This document shows positions 12,103-21,540 of a DNA stretch of 64,000 nt, in pieces. Under the pieces are notes generated by a model. The model saw only the letters and a list, made by a program, of their open reading frames with translations. It was not told the origin of the DNA and did not search any database. The stretch is taken from assembly GCA_028752905.1 (NCBI GenBank), contig JAQNBH010000297.1, positions 1-64,000 of the forward strand, given 5' to 3'. The position numbers and the translations under genes are program-made. Origin of the DNA: Cladorhizidae sp. MBARI D1340-BT2 (taxonomy: Eukaryota; Porifera; Demospongiae; Poecilosclerida; Cladorhizidae). Position 1 is the stretch's first letter. Each line of letters begins with the position of its first letter.

Positions 12103-12145
12103 TGTTATAATACACAAACTGATTATTTTTGTATTTTACATTGCT

Positions 12146-12153
12146 AGGGGGGG
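12146..12153 (+). promoter_or_regulatory. Polypurine tract (plus-strand primer)
   Basis: AGGGGGGG three bases before the 3' LTR, the expected place for the RNase H-resistant primer of plus-strand synthesis. Confidence 0.8.
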
Positions 12154-12156
12154 CCA

Positions 12157-12300
12157 TGTAGCGTTCAACATAGGAGGTCAAGGGTCATATAGGATATATG
12201 TTCGATCGCAATATATAATAACAACAAGTTTTGTCTCGAGTGGTTCTGTCGATTATTCCTTGTTGGATTTTGTTTGTTAGCTCCCTACGAGGTAGCTACA
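12157..12300 (+). repeat. 3' LTR
   Basis: 144 bp, TG...CA, with no visible difference from 7946-8089. It is followed by acat, the 3' half of the target duplication. Confidence 0.95.
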
Positions 12301-12304
12301 ACAT

Positions 12305-12969
12305 CATATATAGCAAATGATATTTCCACAACAATGTTAATAATAACAAATCATATAAATCTTTTCATTTATAATTATAGCTCTAAAGGACAATTTTAAT
12401 TTATAATTATGTATCATTCCTTTTGGAAAATATTATAGCTGTAGCTTACATTAGACACAATCTTTTATTATATCTTTATTTAAAATTATCTGCATTTATA
12501 CTCTAAATTCCTTTCAGGACAATCTTTTATATGTAATTATAGTTGTAACCATCCTTCTTTTACATCTTCATTTATATTATAGGTCTATCTTTACTTCAGG
12601 ATAATCTTTTAAATCAAGGCAAAGAACTTGGGGAGGTGAAGCCAGTGATTACCTCCTTCAGCGTCTCTCAGTGGCAGTCAAGCGGGGGAATGCCTTGTCT
12701 GTTTTGGGGTCGGTCGGGAGTTGAACGTATTACCTTTCTAGTTATTTATTTATGTATTTATTGTTATTTTGTTATTTTGGTATTTTTGTAATGATAACTA
12801 TATAACATGTGTTAATTAGGTGTTAATGGGGGAAAAATTATAGCTCCAGAACAATCTTTTACATCTTCAATTATAATTATAGCTGTAACATTCTTTCAGC
12901 ATAATCTTATATATATTTATTTATAATTATAGCTGTGACAATTTTTCAGCATAGCTATATTATTATTTC
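12305..12969. repeat. AT-rich, degenerate repeat-like region
   Basis: Words such as ataattatagctgtaac and caatcttttatat recur at irregular spacing, suggesting a decayed tandem repeat of roughly 60-90 bp. A GC-richer island at about 12617-12730 interrupts it. No gene seen. Confidence 0.5.
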
Positions 12970-15440
12970 TTGGCCTAACTGTATTTTGTAAAATCCTGCA
13001 ATAGAACACTGCTCCATGAATATTTTCTATATAGGCCTAAATATATTTAGTAAAATCCACCACAAAGGCAGCTACAGAGTATAGATTCTTAGTCCTAACT
13101 ATATTTAGTGAAGTCAATCGCAAGGCAACAGAAAAAGCAGTATATTATATTTCTAGGCCTAATTTTACTTATTAAAATGAATTCCTCAGGGTATAGAGGT
13201 CAGTTACACAATATATATTTCTAGTCCTAACTAAATTTAGTTGAGTTCAATCCTGGGCAACAGTAGTTAGGTTCTAGTATATTCCAAGTTCAAACATTAT
13301 TTAGTAATGTAAAGAAGTTAGTTACATACTTTATATTCATAGTCCTAACTTTATTTAGTAAAGTCACCCCCAAGGCAAAAGAAGTCGGCTACAGATATAT
13401 TTCTCTATTTAGTAAAATTCACCACTATTTGGTCCTACCTTTATTCAGTGAAGTCAACCACATGGCAACAGAAGTCAACTATATTGTATATATTTCAAGG
13501 CCAAACTATATTTAGTGTAGTCTAATCCTTGTCAACTAAAGTTAGGTAAACTGTTATTCCTACTATGAAACTTATTTAGTAAATTCACCACTATTAAACA
13601 AAAGTTAGCTGTATGGGATATATTCCTAGTCCAAACATTATTTAGTAAAGTTAACCCTAAGGCAAAAGAAGTTACTTCAGAGTATATATTCCTATGACAA
13701 ACTTTATTTAGTAAAATCCACCCCCAAAGCTATAGAAGTCAGCTACATAGTCCTAACTATATTTACAAAAGTCAATGCCAAGGGAAGAGAAATTTATATA
13801 TATTTCTATTCCTAACTATATTTAGTAAAGTCCACACCTAACCAACAGAAATTAGGTTAACAGTATATTCCTAGACCTAAGTAAAGGCATCCCAACTAAA
13901 CATAAATTACCTAGTCCTAACTTTAATTAGTAATGTCGACACCAAGGCAACAGAACTTAGCTACATAGTACATAGTCCTAACATTATTTAGTGCTAAGGC
14001 ATGAGAAGTCAGCTACTCTGTAGTTATAGCCAAACAATATTTAGCAAAATGGCAATAGATGTCAGATACAGAGTATATATTTCTACGCCTAACTTTATTT
14101 AGTAAAACCACCTAACCTACCAACCCTATGGAACAGAAGGTAAGTGAACCTATTACAAACATTATTTTGTAAGTCCACCCCAATTAAACTACATGGTATA
14201 TATTCCTAGTCCCAACTATATTTGGTAATGTCGACTCAAAGGCAATAGAAGTCAGCTACAGAGTCTGTATTCCTAGTCCTAACTATATTTAGCGAAGCCA
14301 ACTCAAAGGTAACAGAAGTCAGCAGATTATGTCGGCGAAGAACTCTCAAGGAACTTTCAGTCGACATATATGACAGAAGTGATGTAAATAGTATATTCCT
14401 ATAGTCCTAACTTTATTTAGTAAATCCTCCCCAAGTAAACATAAGTTAGCTACATGCTATATATTCCTGCCTAAATTTATTTAGTAAAGTCCACCCCAGA
14501 GCAACAGAAGTCAGCTAAGCAGTAGATATTTCTAGTCGTAGAAAAATCCATTCTACAAGGTAGTCCTAACTTTATTTAGCGATCCCAAGATAACAGAAAT
14601 CAGCTACACATGATATATTGCTAGGCCTAACTTTATCCATCCCCTAGGCAATATAAGTTGGCTATACGGTATATGTTTCTATATTTAGTGAAGTCCACCC
14701 CAGAGCAACAGAAGTCAGCTAAGCAGTAGATATTTCTAGTCGTAGAAAAATCCATTCTACAAGGTAGTCCTAACTTTATTTAGCGATCCCAAGATAACAG
14801 AAATCAGCTACACATGATATATTGCTAGGCCTAACTTTATCCATCCCCTAGGCAATATAAGTTGGCTATACGGTATATGTTTCTATATTTAGTGAAGTCC
14901 ACCCCAGAGCAACAGAAGTCAGCTAAGCAGTAGATATTTCTAGTCGTAGAAAAATCCATTCTACAAGGTAGTCCTAACTTTATTTAGCGATCCCAAGATA
15001 ACAGAAATCAGCTACACATGATATATTGCTAGGCCTAACTTTATCCATCCCCTAGGCAATATAAGTTGGCTATACGGTATATGTTTCTATATTTAGTGAA
15101 GTCCACCCCAGAGCAACAGAAGAGAGCTGAGCAGTATATATTTCTAGTTGTAGTAAAATCCATTCTCTACATGGTAGTCCTAACTTTATTTAGCGATCCC
15201 AAGACAACAGAAATCAGCTACACATGATATATTGCTAGGCCTAACTTTATCCATCCCCTAGGCAATATAAGTTGGCTATACGGTATACGTTTCTATTCCT
15301 AACTTTATTTAGTTAAGTCAATCACTTTGCCACAGTACAGTATATATTTCTAGGCTAAACTATATTTAGTAAAATTATCCCCAAGGCAATAGAAGTCTAT
15401 ATATTTCTAGGCCTAATTATATTCTATCCCTAAGACATAA
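12970..15440. repeat. Old degenerate ~68-bp tandem repeat
   Basis: A loose consensus (tcctaactttatttagtaaa, then ggcaacagaagtcagctaca, then a tatatatttct tail) recurs about every 60-80 bp across 2.4 kb with many substitutions and indels. No coding potential. A younger, well conserved expansion sits inside it at about 14490-15300. Confidence 0.75.
14490..15300. repeat. 204-bp higher-order repeat, 4 copies
   Basis: The word ggcaatataagttggctata occurs at 14647, 14851, 15055 and 15261 (periods 204, 204, 206). Copies are nearly identical, except that the last has some changes (agagctgag, tagttgtag). 204 is 3 x 68, so three diverged ancestral units were amplified together. Confidence 0.85.
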
Positions 15441-15677
15441 AAGGGTTTAGAGCTTGAGCAGTGCATCTTCCACCACAATGATGAAATAGTTGTCACAATA
15501 TATTTTTAGGTTTTCGGAGATTGAGGCATATTCCTCCATAATGATAAACCATTGATCAAAACCACATTTTAGAGTTTTATATCTCGAGACATCTTCCTCT
15601 CATGATGAAGAAACAGAGGGTTTTTTGGGACAAGACATCTTCCACCAGATAATAATAAAATAAAGGTGAAAATTTGA

Positions 15678-15801
15678 GACTTGTCTCCTGACTGCCATGG
15701 CAACCTGAATGTGGAGACATGGGGAGGTTCTGGGACTTGTCTCCTGACTGCCATGGCAACCAGAATGTGGAGACATGGGGAGGTTCTGAGACTTGACTCC
15801 T
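15678..15801. repeat. 56-bp tandem repeat, 2 full copies and a partial
   Basis: gacttgtctcctgactgcca starts at 15678 and 15734, and a truncated gacttgactcctg starts at 15790. The period is 56 bp and the two full copies differ at about two bases. Confidence 0.85.
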
Positions 15802-16282
15802 GTAAACAAGTTTATTAACCACGAAATTGATTTGTACATCCTCCCCTTCCTGGTTCTGGCTACATGGTTTGCTTTCTCCAGTAAGTCAGGGTGTGTTTTC
15901 CTCTAGAAGCTAAACAGGGGCTGTAAGGGTTCATTGTCTAAAGTTAGTCTCCCTATTAGATTTCCTCCACTTCTAACGACCCTTACCGATTCGCTTTAAA
16001 GTGGGACCCAAAACACAATTAATTTAATTTTTTTTTAATCCTCTCAGGGGTTGGCTTATGTATTGTACAGAATCAGACACTGCTGTAGAGATGTGCAGTT
16101 CCTGGGAAAGGGGATAATGCTTAGTGCTAAGATGTACTACGCGCCAGTTACCCGCTTTTATGTCGAGCGCAATTTTTCAACTGCACATGCGTAAACAAGT
16201 CGTGCCTAGGTAACCCAGCAGTCTAGTTCGCTTTTGGTATTGGCTAACGTTGCTCTTTTAGTGTGGCAGCGTTTCTTTCATT
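15802..16282. other. Intergenic, no gene recognised
   Basis: Unique sequence of balanced composition with no recognised gene. It becomes CpG-containing near 16130-16200, which could be a promoter region for the weak exon candidate that follows, but no core promoter element is clear. Confidence 0.35.
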
Positions 16283-16415
16283 TTGAGCCATTTTTGTTTT
16301 GTTTTTTTCAACCTAGCTAGTCCGACGCTGTCACTAGCTAATTATTGCTCCAGAAAAGTGAACCAGTTGCGGAAAAGAGAATATGAAGACTCTACAATGC
16401 GGCAATGGCTGAACG
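16283..16415 (+). other. Possible first coding exon of an unrecognised gene
   Basis: A frame from ATG 16283 reads 44 codons (ending KREYEDSTMRQWLN) up to a good splice donor, ACG followed by GTGAGT at 16416. I cannot find a convincing downstream exon, and the protein is not recognised. A TTCATTACAG acceptor-like site occurs at about 16604-16613 at the edge of the inverted repeat. Could be chance. Confidence 0.18.
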
Positions 16416-16616
16416 GTGAGTCCCAGAGTGTGCGCTATTTAGTAAGCTGGCTAGTACTTGATGTGTACTAGTGTTTATTGTTGGTAAACGTGCTGTTTGG
16501 TGTCCTCTTGCTGTTGGCTGTCCATTATTATCACGTTTGCCGTTTGGTGTGGTTAGGTGACATTATTAATGGCCTAGGAATTGTAATTATTGTTGAACTT
16601 TATTTCATTACAGGGA

Positions 16617-17141
16617 ATTTCAGACAATTTGAGTTTGCTGTCAAACTGACATTTTTTAACATTTCGGCCTTCTCCTTGGAAAATGTGGTCATTTGATGCT
16701 GTACAGTTTGAACCATGATAACCTTGAAGTTCACTACGGACCAGAAGTTGAAAATTGTCAACTTGTGGTTCATGGACATGTGTGCTATACAGCACCGACA
16801 TGCTCACGAGTACAATGTGTAGTGGGTGCAGTGGGAGCAAGCTCCATGTCAACACGGTCACATATTGGGTCGTGAGATCCAATAGTTGACCGTGTTGCCA
16901 TGGAGCGGGCTCATACTGCAAACACCACACATTGTCATCACGGGCATGTCTTGTTGTGTAGGCCTTGCCGTCCTACCACAATTGACAATTTTCAACTTTT
17001 GGGTGCTAGTGAACTTCAAGTTCTCACACTTTGTCCAGACTGAGCAGCATCAAATCTCCACATCTTCCAAGTGCTTCCTGAAATATAAAATGCAGACGTT
17101 AAAAATGTCAGTTTCACAGTGAACTCAAATTGTGACATTTC
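16617..17141. repeat. Long inverted repeat (~250-bp arms, 10-nt loop)
   Basis: Bases 16617-16868 match the reverse complement of 16879-17141 along most of their length. Matching segments include acaatttgagtt, aactgacattttt, tttgatgctg, ttgaagttcacta, agttgaaaattgtcaa, caatgtgt, and cacggtca next to the 10-nt loop gtcgtgagat. Identity is clearly above chance but imperfect, with small indels. A transcript would fold into a long hairpin. It may be a foldback transposon or an inverted duplication of an older sequence. Confidence 0.85.
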
Positions 17142-17445
17142 TCTCTTTATCTATTATCATTAAAAATTATATTTTATTATATTATTTATTAAAAATATAT
17201 TTTATCTTTTATTACCATTATTATTTTTATTACCATTATTAGTATGTTTTTATATTATTATTTTTATATTAATTATGTTTTTATATTAATTATTATTTAT
17301 TTATTATTTATTATTAATATTAATTAAAATATTATTTTATTATTATTGCTTTATCTTTTATTTTTGTTATATTATTATTTAATTATTATATATTTTTAAT
17401 TGTTATATTTTATGTATATTATTATTCTAATTAAATGTTATTCTA
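17142..17445. repeat. AT-rich low-complexity region
   Basis: About 300 bp of nearly pure A/T made of tattattattt-type words. No gene. Confidence 0.9.
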
Positions 17446-17466
17446 AACAGGTGTAGGGTATATAGG

Positions 17467-17697
17467 TTGTCCAGTATATAGGTTGTCCAGTTCATGAAAA
17501 GCTAATTTAATCATCTCTCCTGTGGCTTTTCTCTTTGAATTGAAACTGAAAGGGAAACACTTGTTCAATTTTTACAGCCTAGAAAAAGGTGTGGTCATTT
17601 GACTCACAGTTCTTGGCAGTTCAGAAAGATGAACATTTCTAAGGGATAGATGGTCTGAAATTTAGCTTCTCATGAGCTGGACACCACACATCATCTT
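17467..17697. mobile_element. Possible small MITE with ~40-bp terminal inverted repeats
   Basis: The left end gtccagttcatgaaaagcta matches, as reverse complement, the right end around 17660-17697 (tagcttctcatgagctggac). Similarity continues inward to the atcatct/accatct words. The interior of about 150 bp is non-coding. A clear target duplication was not found, although the left flank carries a short direct duplication (tataggttgtccag). Confidence 0.35.
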
Positions 17698-17965
17698 TTC
17701 TTACTTAAAATATAATTATATTATTTAGCACGACAGGCTCTCTTTAATACACTTTCTTTTAGATGAACATTATTAGCATTTGCTGTTGGGAAAAAATGGT
17801 ATCATAAAAAAAATGTGATGTGCACATGACAACATGAGTAGCATTGTGATGAAGACAAGGGGAAGAGAGGTTAGTGATGGTGGAATATGCAACACATAGT
17901 TATAAGTGTTAGGAGTGAGATTCAGTTTACAGATGAGAAATACTCCTCAGGTGGAGATGCATCAG

Positions 17966-20900
17966 TTATAGATGTATATTAGGACACTTCAGTTGAGCTC
18001 TTAGAGCAGCACCAGCTTCAGCACTAATATTATTATTATCTAGCCAGAGTATGTCTAGCTTATGGCATGACTTTAGTGCAGCAGCTAGAGCAGCTGCACC
18101 AACATGACTAATATTATTATTACTTAGGCCTAGTGTGTGTAGCTTATGGCATGACTTTAGTGCAGCAGCTAGAGCTATTGTACCAAAATGACTAATATTA
18201 TTATTACCTAGGACTAGTGTGTGTAGCTCATGGCATGACTTTAGTGCAGCAGCTAGAGCTATTGCACCAACATGACTAATATTATTACTACTTAGGCCTA
18301 GTGTGTGTAGCTTATGGCATGACTTTAGTGCAGCAGCTAGAGCTATTGCACCAACATGACTAATATTATTACTACTTAGGACTAGTGTGTGTAGCTCATG
18401 GCATGACTTTAGTGCAGCAGCTAGAGCTATTGCACCAACATGACTAATATTATTACTACTTAGGTCTAGTGTGTGTAGCTCATGGCATGACTTTAGTGCA
18501 GCAGCTAGAGCTATTGTACCAACATCACTAATATTATTATCACCTAGGTATAGTGTGTGTAGCTTATGGCATGACTTTAGTGCAGCAGCTAGAGCAGCTG
18601 CACCAACATCACTAATATTATTATCACCTAGGTATAGTGTGTGTAGCTTATGGCATGACTTTAGTGCAGCAGCTAGAGCTATTGTACCAACATCACTAAT
18701 ATTATTATCACCTAGGTCTAGTGCTTGTAGCTTATGGCATGACTTTAGTGCAGCAGCTAGAGCAGCTGTACCAACATGACTAATCTCGTTGCCATAGAAA
18801 TTAAATGCTTTTATAAAATTTAGTTTGTTGTGGCTAATTTTTTCCAGTAGTGCTCTAATGTGCTCATCATGTAAGTGACACATAGACATATCTAGATCTG
18901 TAACAAGGTGAGAAGTAGTTGAGATGACATAGCACACAGCAGTCATGTCAGCCAGTGTGAGAGTGCAGCCACTATAGTCAAGACTTTCCATTACAATGCT
19001 ATCACAGACAACTTGTTGTTGTGACTCAAATGCACACTGTGCTGCATACAAGTTACGTGTAGCTTGGTCTGACTTCAAGTGTGCAGAGCGAATGATGTGT
19101 TGTATTTGAGTAACTTTATTTTCAAACTTTACTATTCCAAAGTAAAACTTCCAAACCATCTGCATCTGTGGCTCTCCTGCGTATAACTTGATCATCTTAA
19201 TTTGTTGTTCTTCTTTAAGTTCAGATAAGTAGAGAGCGGCTAGAAACTCTTGGAAGGTGAGGTGGAGAAATGTATATGTATTATCAAGTCGTTGTAGATA
19301 AGCAGTCCTGTCAACAGTAACCAAGCCTAGGGTAGGCGCATCATTGCAACCAGTACCAGTACCTAGGGAAAGTTGTACTGGGGTGTCTCTCTGGCAAACT
19401 GATTGTCGGGAGTGAGTAGTCATGTCGAGGGCCAGTTCACAGATCTTGTTGAAGTATCCTCTGTCATTTCCGCGTAAATCATCTAGTGAATCAAGTTCAG
19501 CATTTTCATTTATACGTCTTAGGTTACGCAAGACAATATATTGGGTGAAGTGTTCGTAGATTTTCGTCTCAGTTTGTGGAATGTTGCCTCTCTCCCATTC
19601 ATATAGGAAGCATATCATTGCAACATTTATTGGCAAGTAGCACATGTGCAATAGGTTGGGATGGGAATTTAGATATGCCTTCAGTTGAGCTGGTGAGATA
19701 CTGGACGTGTCGGAAGAGAAGGGATACTTGTCGATGTAGTCAAGGATTTGCTGATGACTAAATCCAAGCACTTCGATGCGTCTGGTCACGTGTGGTTTGC
19801 ACCTTAGTTTGACAGTGGCAACTGGGCGTGAGGTCACTATGACCATGGCCGCAGGAAGGTACTTCCGATATAGTAATTGATGGATTACGGACTTGGTTTC
19901 GTCCTGAGGATGGAACTCGTCCAAGCCGTCAAGTATAAAGCACGTGCCCTTGCCGTTAGATTGCTTAATGTCTCTGACAACCTTTTCACACTCTTCTCTG
20001 TCATGATAGAGAATGTCAAGAAGATCTGACAAGTGTTGAGTCTTTCTGTTGGCCAACTGTCGGAGTGGAATATTGAAGACCAGCTTTGCACTCGTCAGTA
20101 CCTCCCCACCTGTGGCCCAGTCTCGACTGACCTTATGCACTAATGTAGTCTTCCCACTACCAGGCCGACCTTCTACCAGCACCAATGATCCACTCTTATA
20201 CTCACCAAACACTGTGTCATACTCGACCTTCTCCTTTGTCTCCAAGATGTCATCTGCATCTCCCCTCACTGAGTATTGGTAAGCATGAGTAATCTCCTTC
20301 TTCTTTTTGATGAGCACGAGGTTGATGAAGGTGCTATTCACTTTGGGCGGCCACGAGTCTTCAGGGACATCTGCATCCTTTGCATATGATGTGATGAGAT
20401 GCTCCTTTTCTGGAGGGAAGATCACAGTCAAGGGAACCGCTTTACTAAAAAGGACTTCCTCACTGCCTTTGGCTAAATGGCAGGTATACTTCCCTTGAGC
20501 TGCTTGCCTGGCTTGGTGGATGAGGAGTATGGGTGTGTGTGAACCTGAGTAACGTAGGCCGTCAGTTAAGGCCTGCCCCTCCTTCTTCCACAGGTAACTT
20601 GCTCCCTCACCGTCGCTGACTTGGACCTCTATGAGAGTTGACCTGCCATCAGCTACTTCAGTGCTGCATGATTGGTTGACTATCTTCCAGCCAGAGACTA
20701 AACTTGCCGTCCTTGTCTCCGTTATTGGCACAGATGGTTTCTGAAGCTCTCTAAATTCCTTCTCCAAGCTTAGTGCCACATTAGTTGCTCCAACTGATCT
20801 AGTGGCCAGTTTCTGCTTAAGATATTTCAGAGTAGCAGGTGCAGCCATTTTGCACGCTCCCCTTACCCACTTCAAGAGGATATCTCTCAGCCTCAGTATA

Positions 20901-21448
20901 TTACTGGTGGCTTTCCTACACTCTTCTTGAACTGCATGAGACAGACCCAGTGCCAGGCCAAGCTCCTCCCACTTATCGCTAATCACGGCAAGAATCTCCA
21001 CCAAATTAGCAACATCATGTTCCAAAAGAGACGTGTCATTTCCTGTGACCTGGCCACTGGCTGCCTCATCACCTCCTCTCCGACCCTCTCCCCCTCTCTC
21101 AGACCCGCACACAGTCTCACTCAGGCGTCTAGCCAGCTGTCTCGCACCACCACCATACCCATCCAGGACATGAACAAACTGATGGAACACAGCTATGTCA
21201 CTCCTCACCCCCTCACACACATGTTGAAGTAGGTACCGCACTTTTAGCTCGGCATCTAGCTTGTCGTCCAGTGCAGCAAACGTGTCCTTCACTGCCTCGG
21301 AGATGACCAACGACTTGCACAACTTGACTGAGATATCGACCAGGCTGATGCCGGACACTTGTGCCACCATGTCAGCTTTGTAGTCCTGCAGGACGTTGTG
21401 CTCCTTGCTTTGCTGAGGCCGAGCTTCCTGTTCAGCTGAAGAAGACAT
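17966..21448 (-). CDS. NLR immune receptor: CARD-like, DEATH-like, Ig-like, NACHT, LRR
   Basis: 1160 residues, uninterrupted. Residues ~12-100: six-helix CARD-like region. ~148-230: DEATH-like domain with DKWEELGLALGLS and LLKWVRG. ~250-345: Ig-like fold with YLWKKEGQAL and GKYTCHL but lacking the first conserved Cys, as in cytosolic Ig domains. ~420-590: NACHT with Walker A GRPGSGKTT (427-435), Walker B FILDGLDEF (504-512) and sensor TSRP (539-542). A helical region with FLHLTFQEFLAALYL, a hallmark of NLRs, follows. ~849-1160: about ten 28-residue ribonuclease-inhibitor-type LRRs. There is no signal peptide from this start. The family senses microbial or damage signals in the cytosol and signals through death-fold contacts. 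The start chosen is the ATG at 21448, because the upstream extension translates satellite DNA and a pyrimidine tract plus AG abuts this ATG. A weak ATTAAA poly(A) signal lies at 17743-17748. The ligand is unknown. Confidence 0.9.
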   Translation of the reverse strand: MSSSAEQEARPQQSKEHNVLQDYKADMVAQVSGISLVDISVKLCKSLVISEAVKDTFAALDDKLDAELKVRYLLQHVCEGVRSDIAVFHQFVHVLDGYGGGARQLARRLSETVCGSERGGEGRRGGDEAASGQVTGNDTSLLEHDVANLVEILAVISDKWEELGLALGLSHAVQEECRKATSNILRLRDILLKWVRGACKMAAPATLKYLKQKLATRSVGATNVALSLEKEFRELQKPSVPITETRTASLVSGWKIVNQSCSTEVADGRSTLIEVQVSDGEGASYLWKKEGQALTDGLRYSGSHTPILLIHQARQAAQGKYTCHLAKGSEEVLFSKAVPLTVIFPPEKEHLITSYAKDADVPEDSWPPKVNSTFINLVLIKKKKEITHAYQYSVRGDADDILETKEKVEYDTVFGEYKSGSLVLVEGRPGSGKTTLVHKVSRDWATGGEVLTSAKLVFNIPLRQLANRKTQHLSDLLDILYHDREECEKVVRDIKQSNGKGTCFILDGLDEFHPQDETKSVIHQLLYRKYLPAAMVIVTSRPVATVKLRCKPHVTRRIEVLGFSHQQILDYIDKYPFSSDTSSISPAQLKAYLNSHPNLLHMCYLPINVAMICFLYEWERGNIPQTETKIYEHFTQYIVLRNLRRINENAELDSLDDLRGNDRGYFNKICELALDMTTHSRQSVCQRDTPVQLSLGTGTGCNDAPTLGLVTVDRTAYLQRLDNTYTFLHLTFQEFLAALYLSELKEEQQIKMIKLYAGEPQMQMVWKFYFGIVKFENKVTQIQHIIRSAHLKSDQATRNLYAAQCAFESQQQVVCDSIVMESLDYSGCTLTLADMTAVCYVISTTSHLVTDLDMSMCHLHDEHIRALLEKISHNKLNFIKAFNFYGNEISHVGTAALAAALKSCHKLQALDLGDNNISDVGTIALAAALKSCHKLHTLYLGDNNISDVGAAALAAALKSCHKLHTLYLGDNNISDVGTIALAAALKSCHELHTLDLSSNNISHVGAIALAAALKSCHELHTLVLSSNNISHVGAIALAAALKSCHKLHTLGLSSNNISHVGAIALAAALKSCHELHTLVLGNNNISHFGTIALAAALKSCHKLHTLGLSNNNISHVGAAALAAALKSCHKLDILWLDNNNISAEAGAALRAQLKCPNIHL
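18059..18730 (-). repeat. Eight near-identical 84-bp LRR units within the NLR gene
   Basis: Eight consecutive 84-bp units encode LHTLxLxxNNISxxGxx followed by ALAAALKSCH. The convex-side half (ALAAALKSCH) is invariant. Changes cluster at the positions after LHTL and L, namely D/Y/V/G, G/S and D/S/N, on the exposed beta-face that contacts ligands. The high DNA identity implies recent tandem duplication or gene conversion. Confidence 0.9.
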
Positions 21449-21540
21449 CTTCAAAGAGAGGGAGGGAGGAGGAGGGAGCACGAGAGAATATGTGATTGGG
21501 ACAGGGGAGGAAAGGAGGGAGGATAAAATCAGGGAGATGA

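Larger units (their letters stand above)
7946..12300 (+). mobile_element. Intact Ty3/gypsy LTR retrotransposon
   Basis: A 4355-bp element bounded by two 144-bp LTRs that look identical base for base, flanked by the 4-bp duplication acat (7942-7945 and 12301-12304). In order it has LTR, primer-binding site, gag, -1 frameshift signal, pol (protease, reverse transcriptase, RNase H, integrase), polypurine tract and LTR. Integrase follows RNase H, the Ty3/gypsy order. No chromodomain and no envelope gene are present. Identical LTRs and uninterrupted reading frames imply a recent insertion that may still be competent. Confidence 0.95.

Noticed and set aside
12617..12740. tRNA-derived SINE on the minus strand (a GTTCAACTCC box B-like word)
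   Set aside because: No matching box A at the right distance and no foldable tRNA structure seen.
16693..16930. Open frames on both strands of the long inverted repeat, and a possible helix-turn-helix transposase fragment (LKFTTDQKLKIVN)
   Set aside because: The similarity is too short to support, and the frame stops soon after in the left arm.
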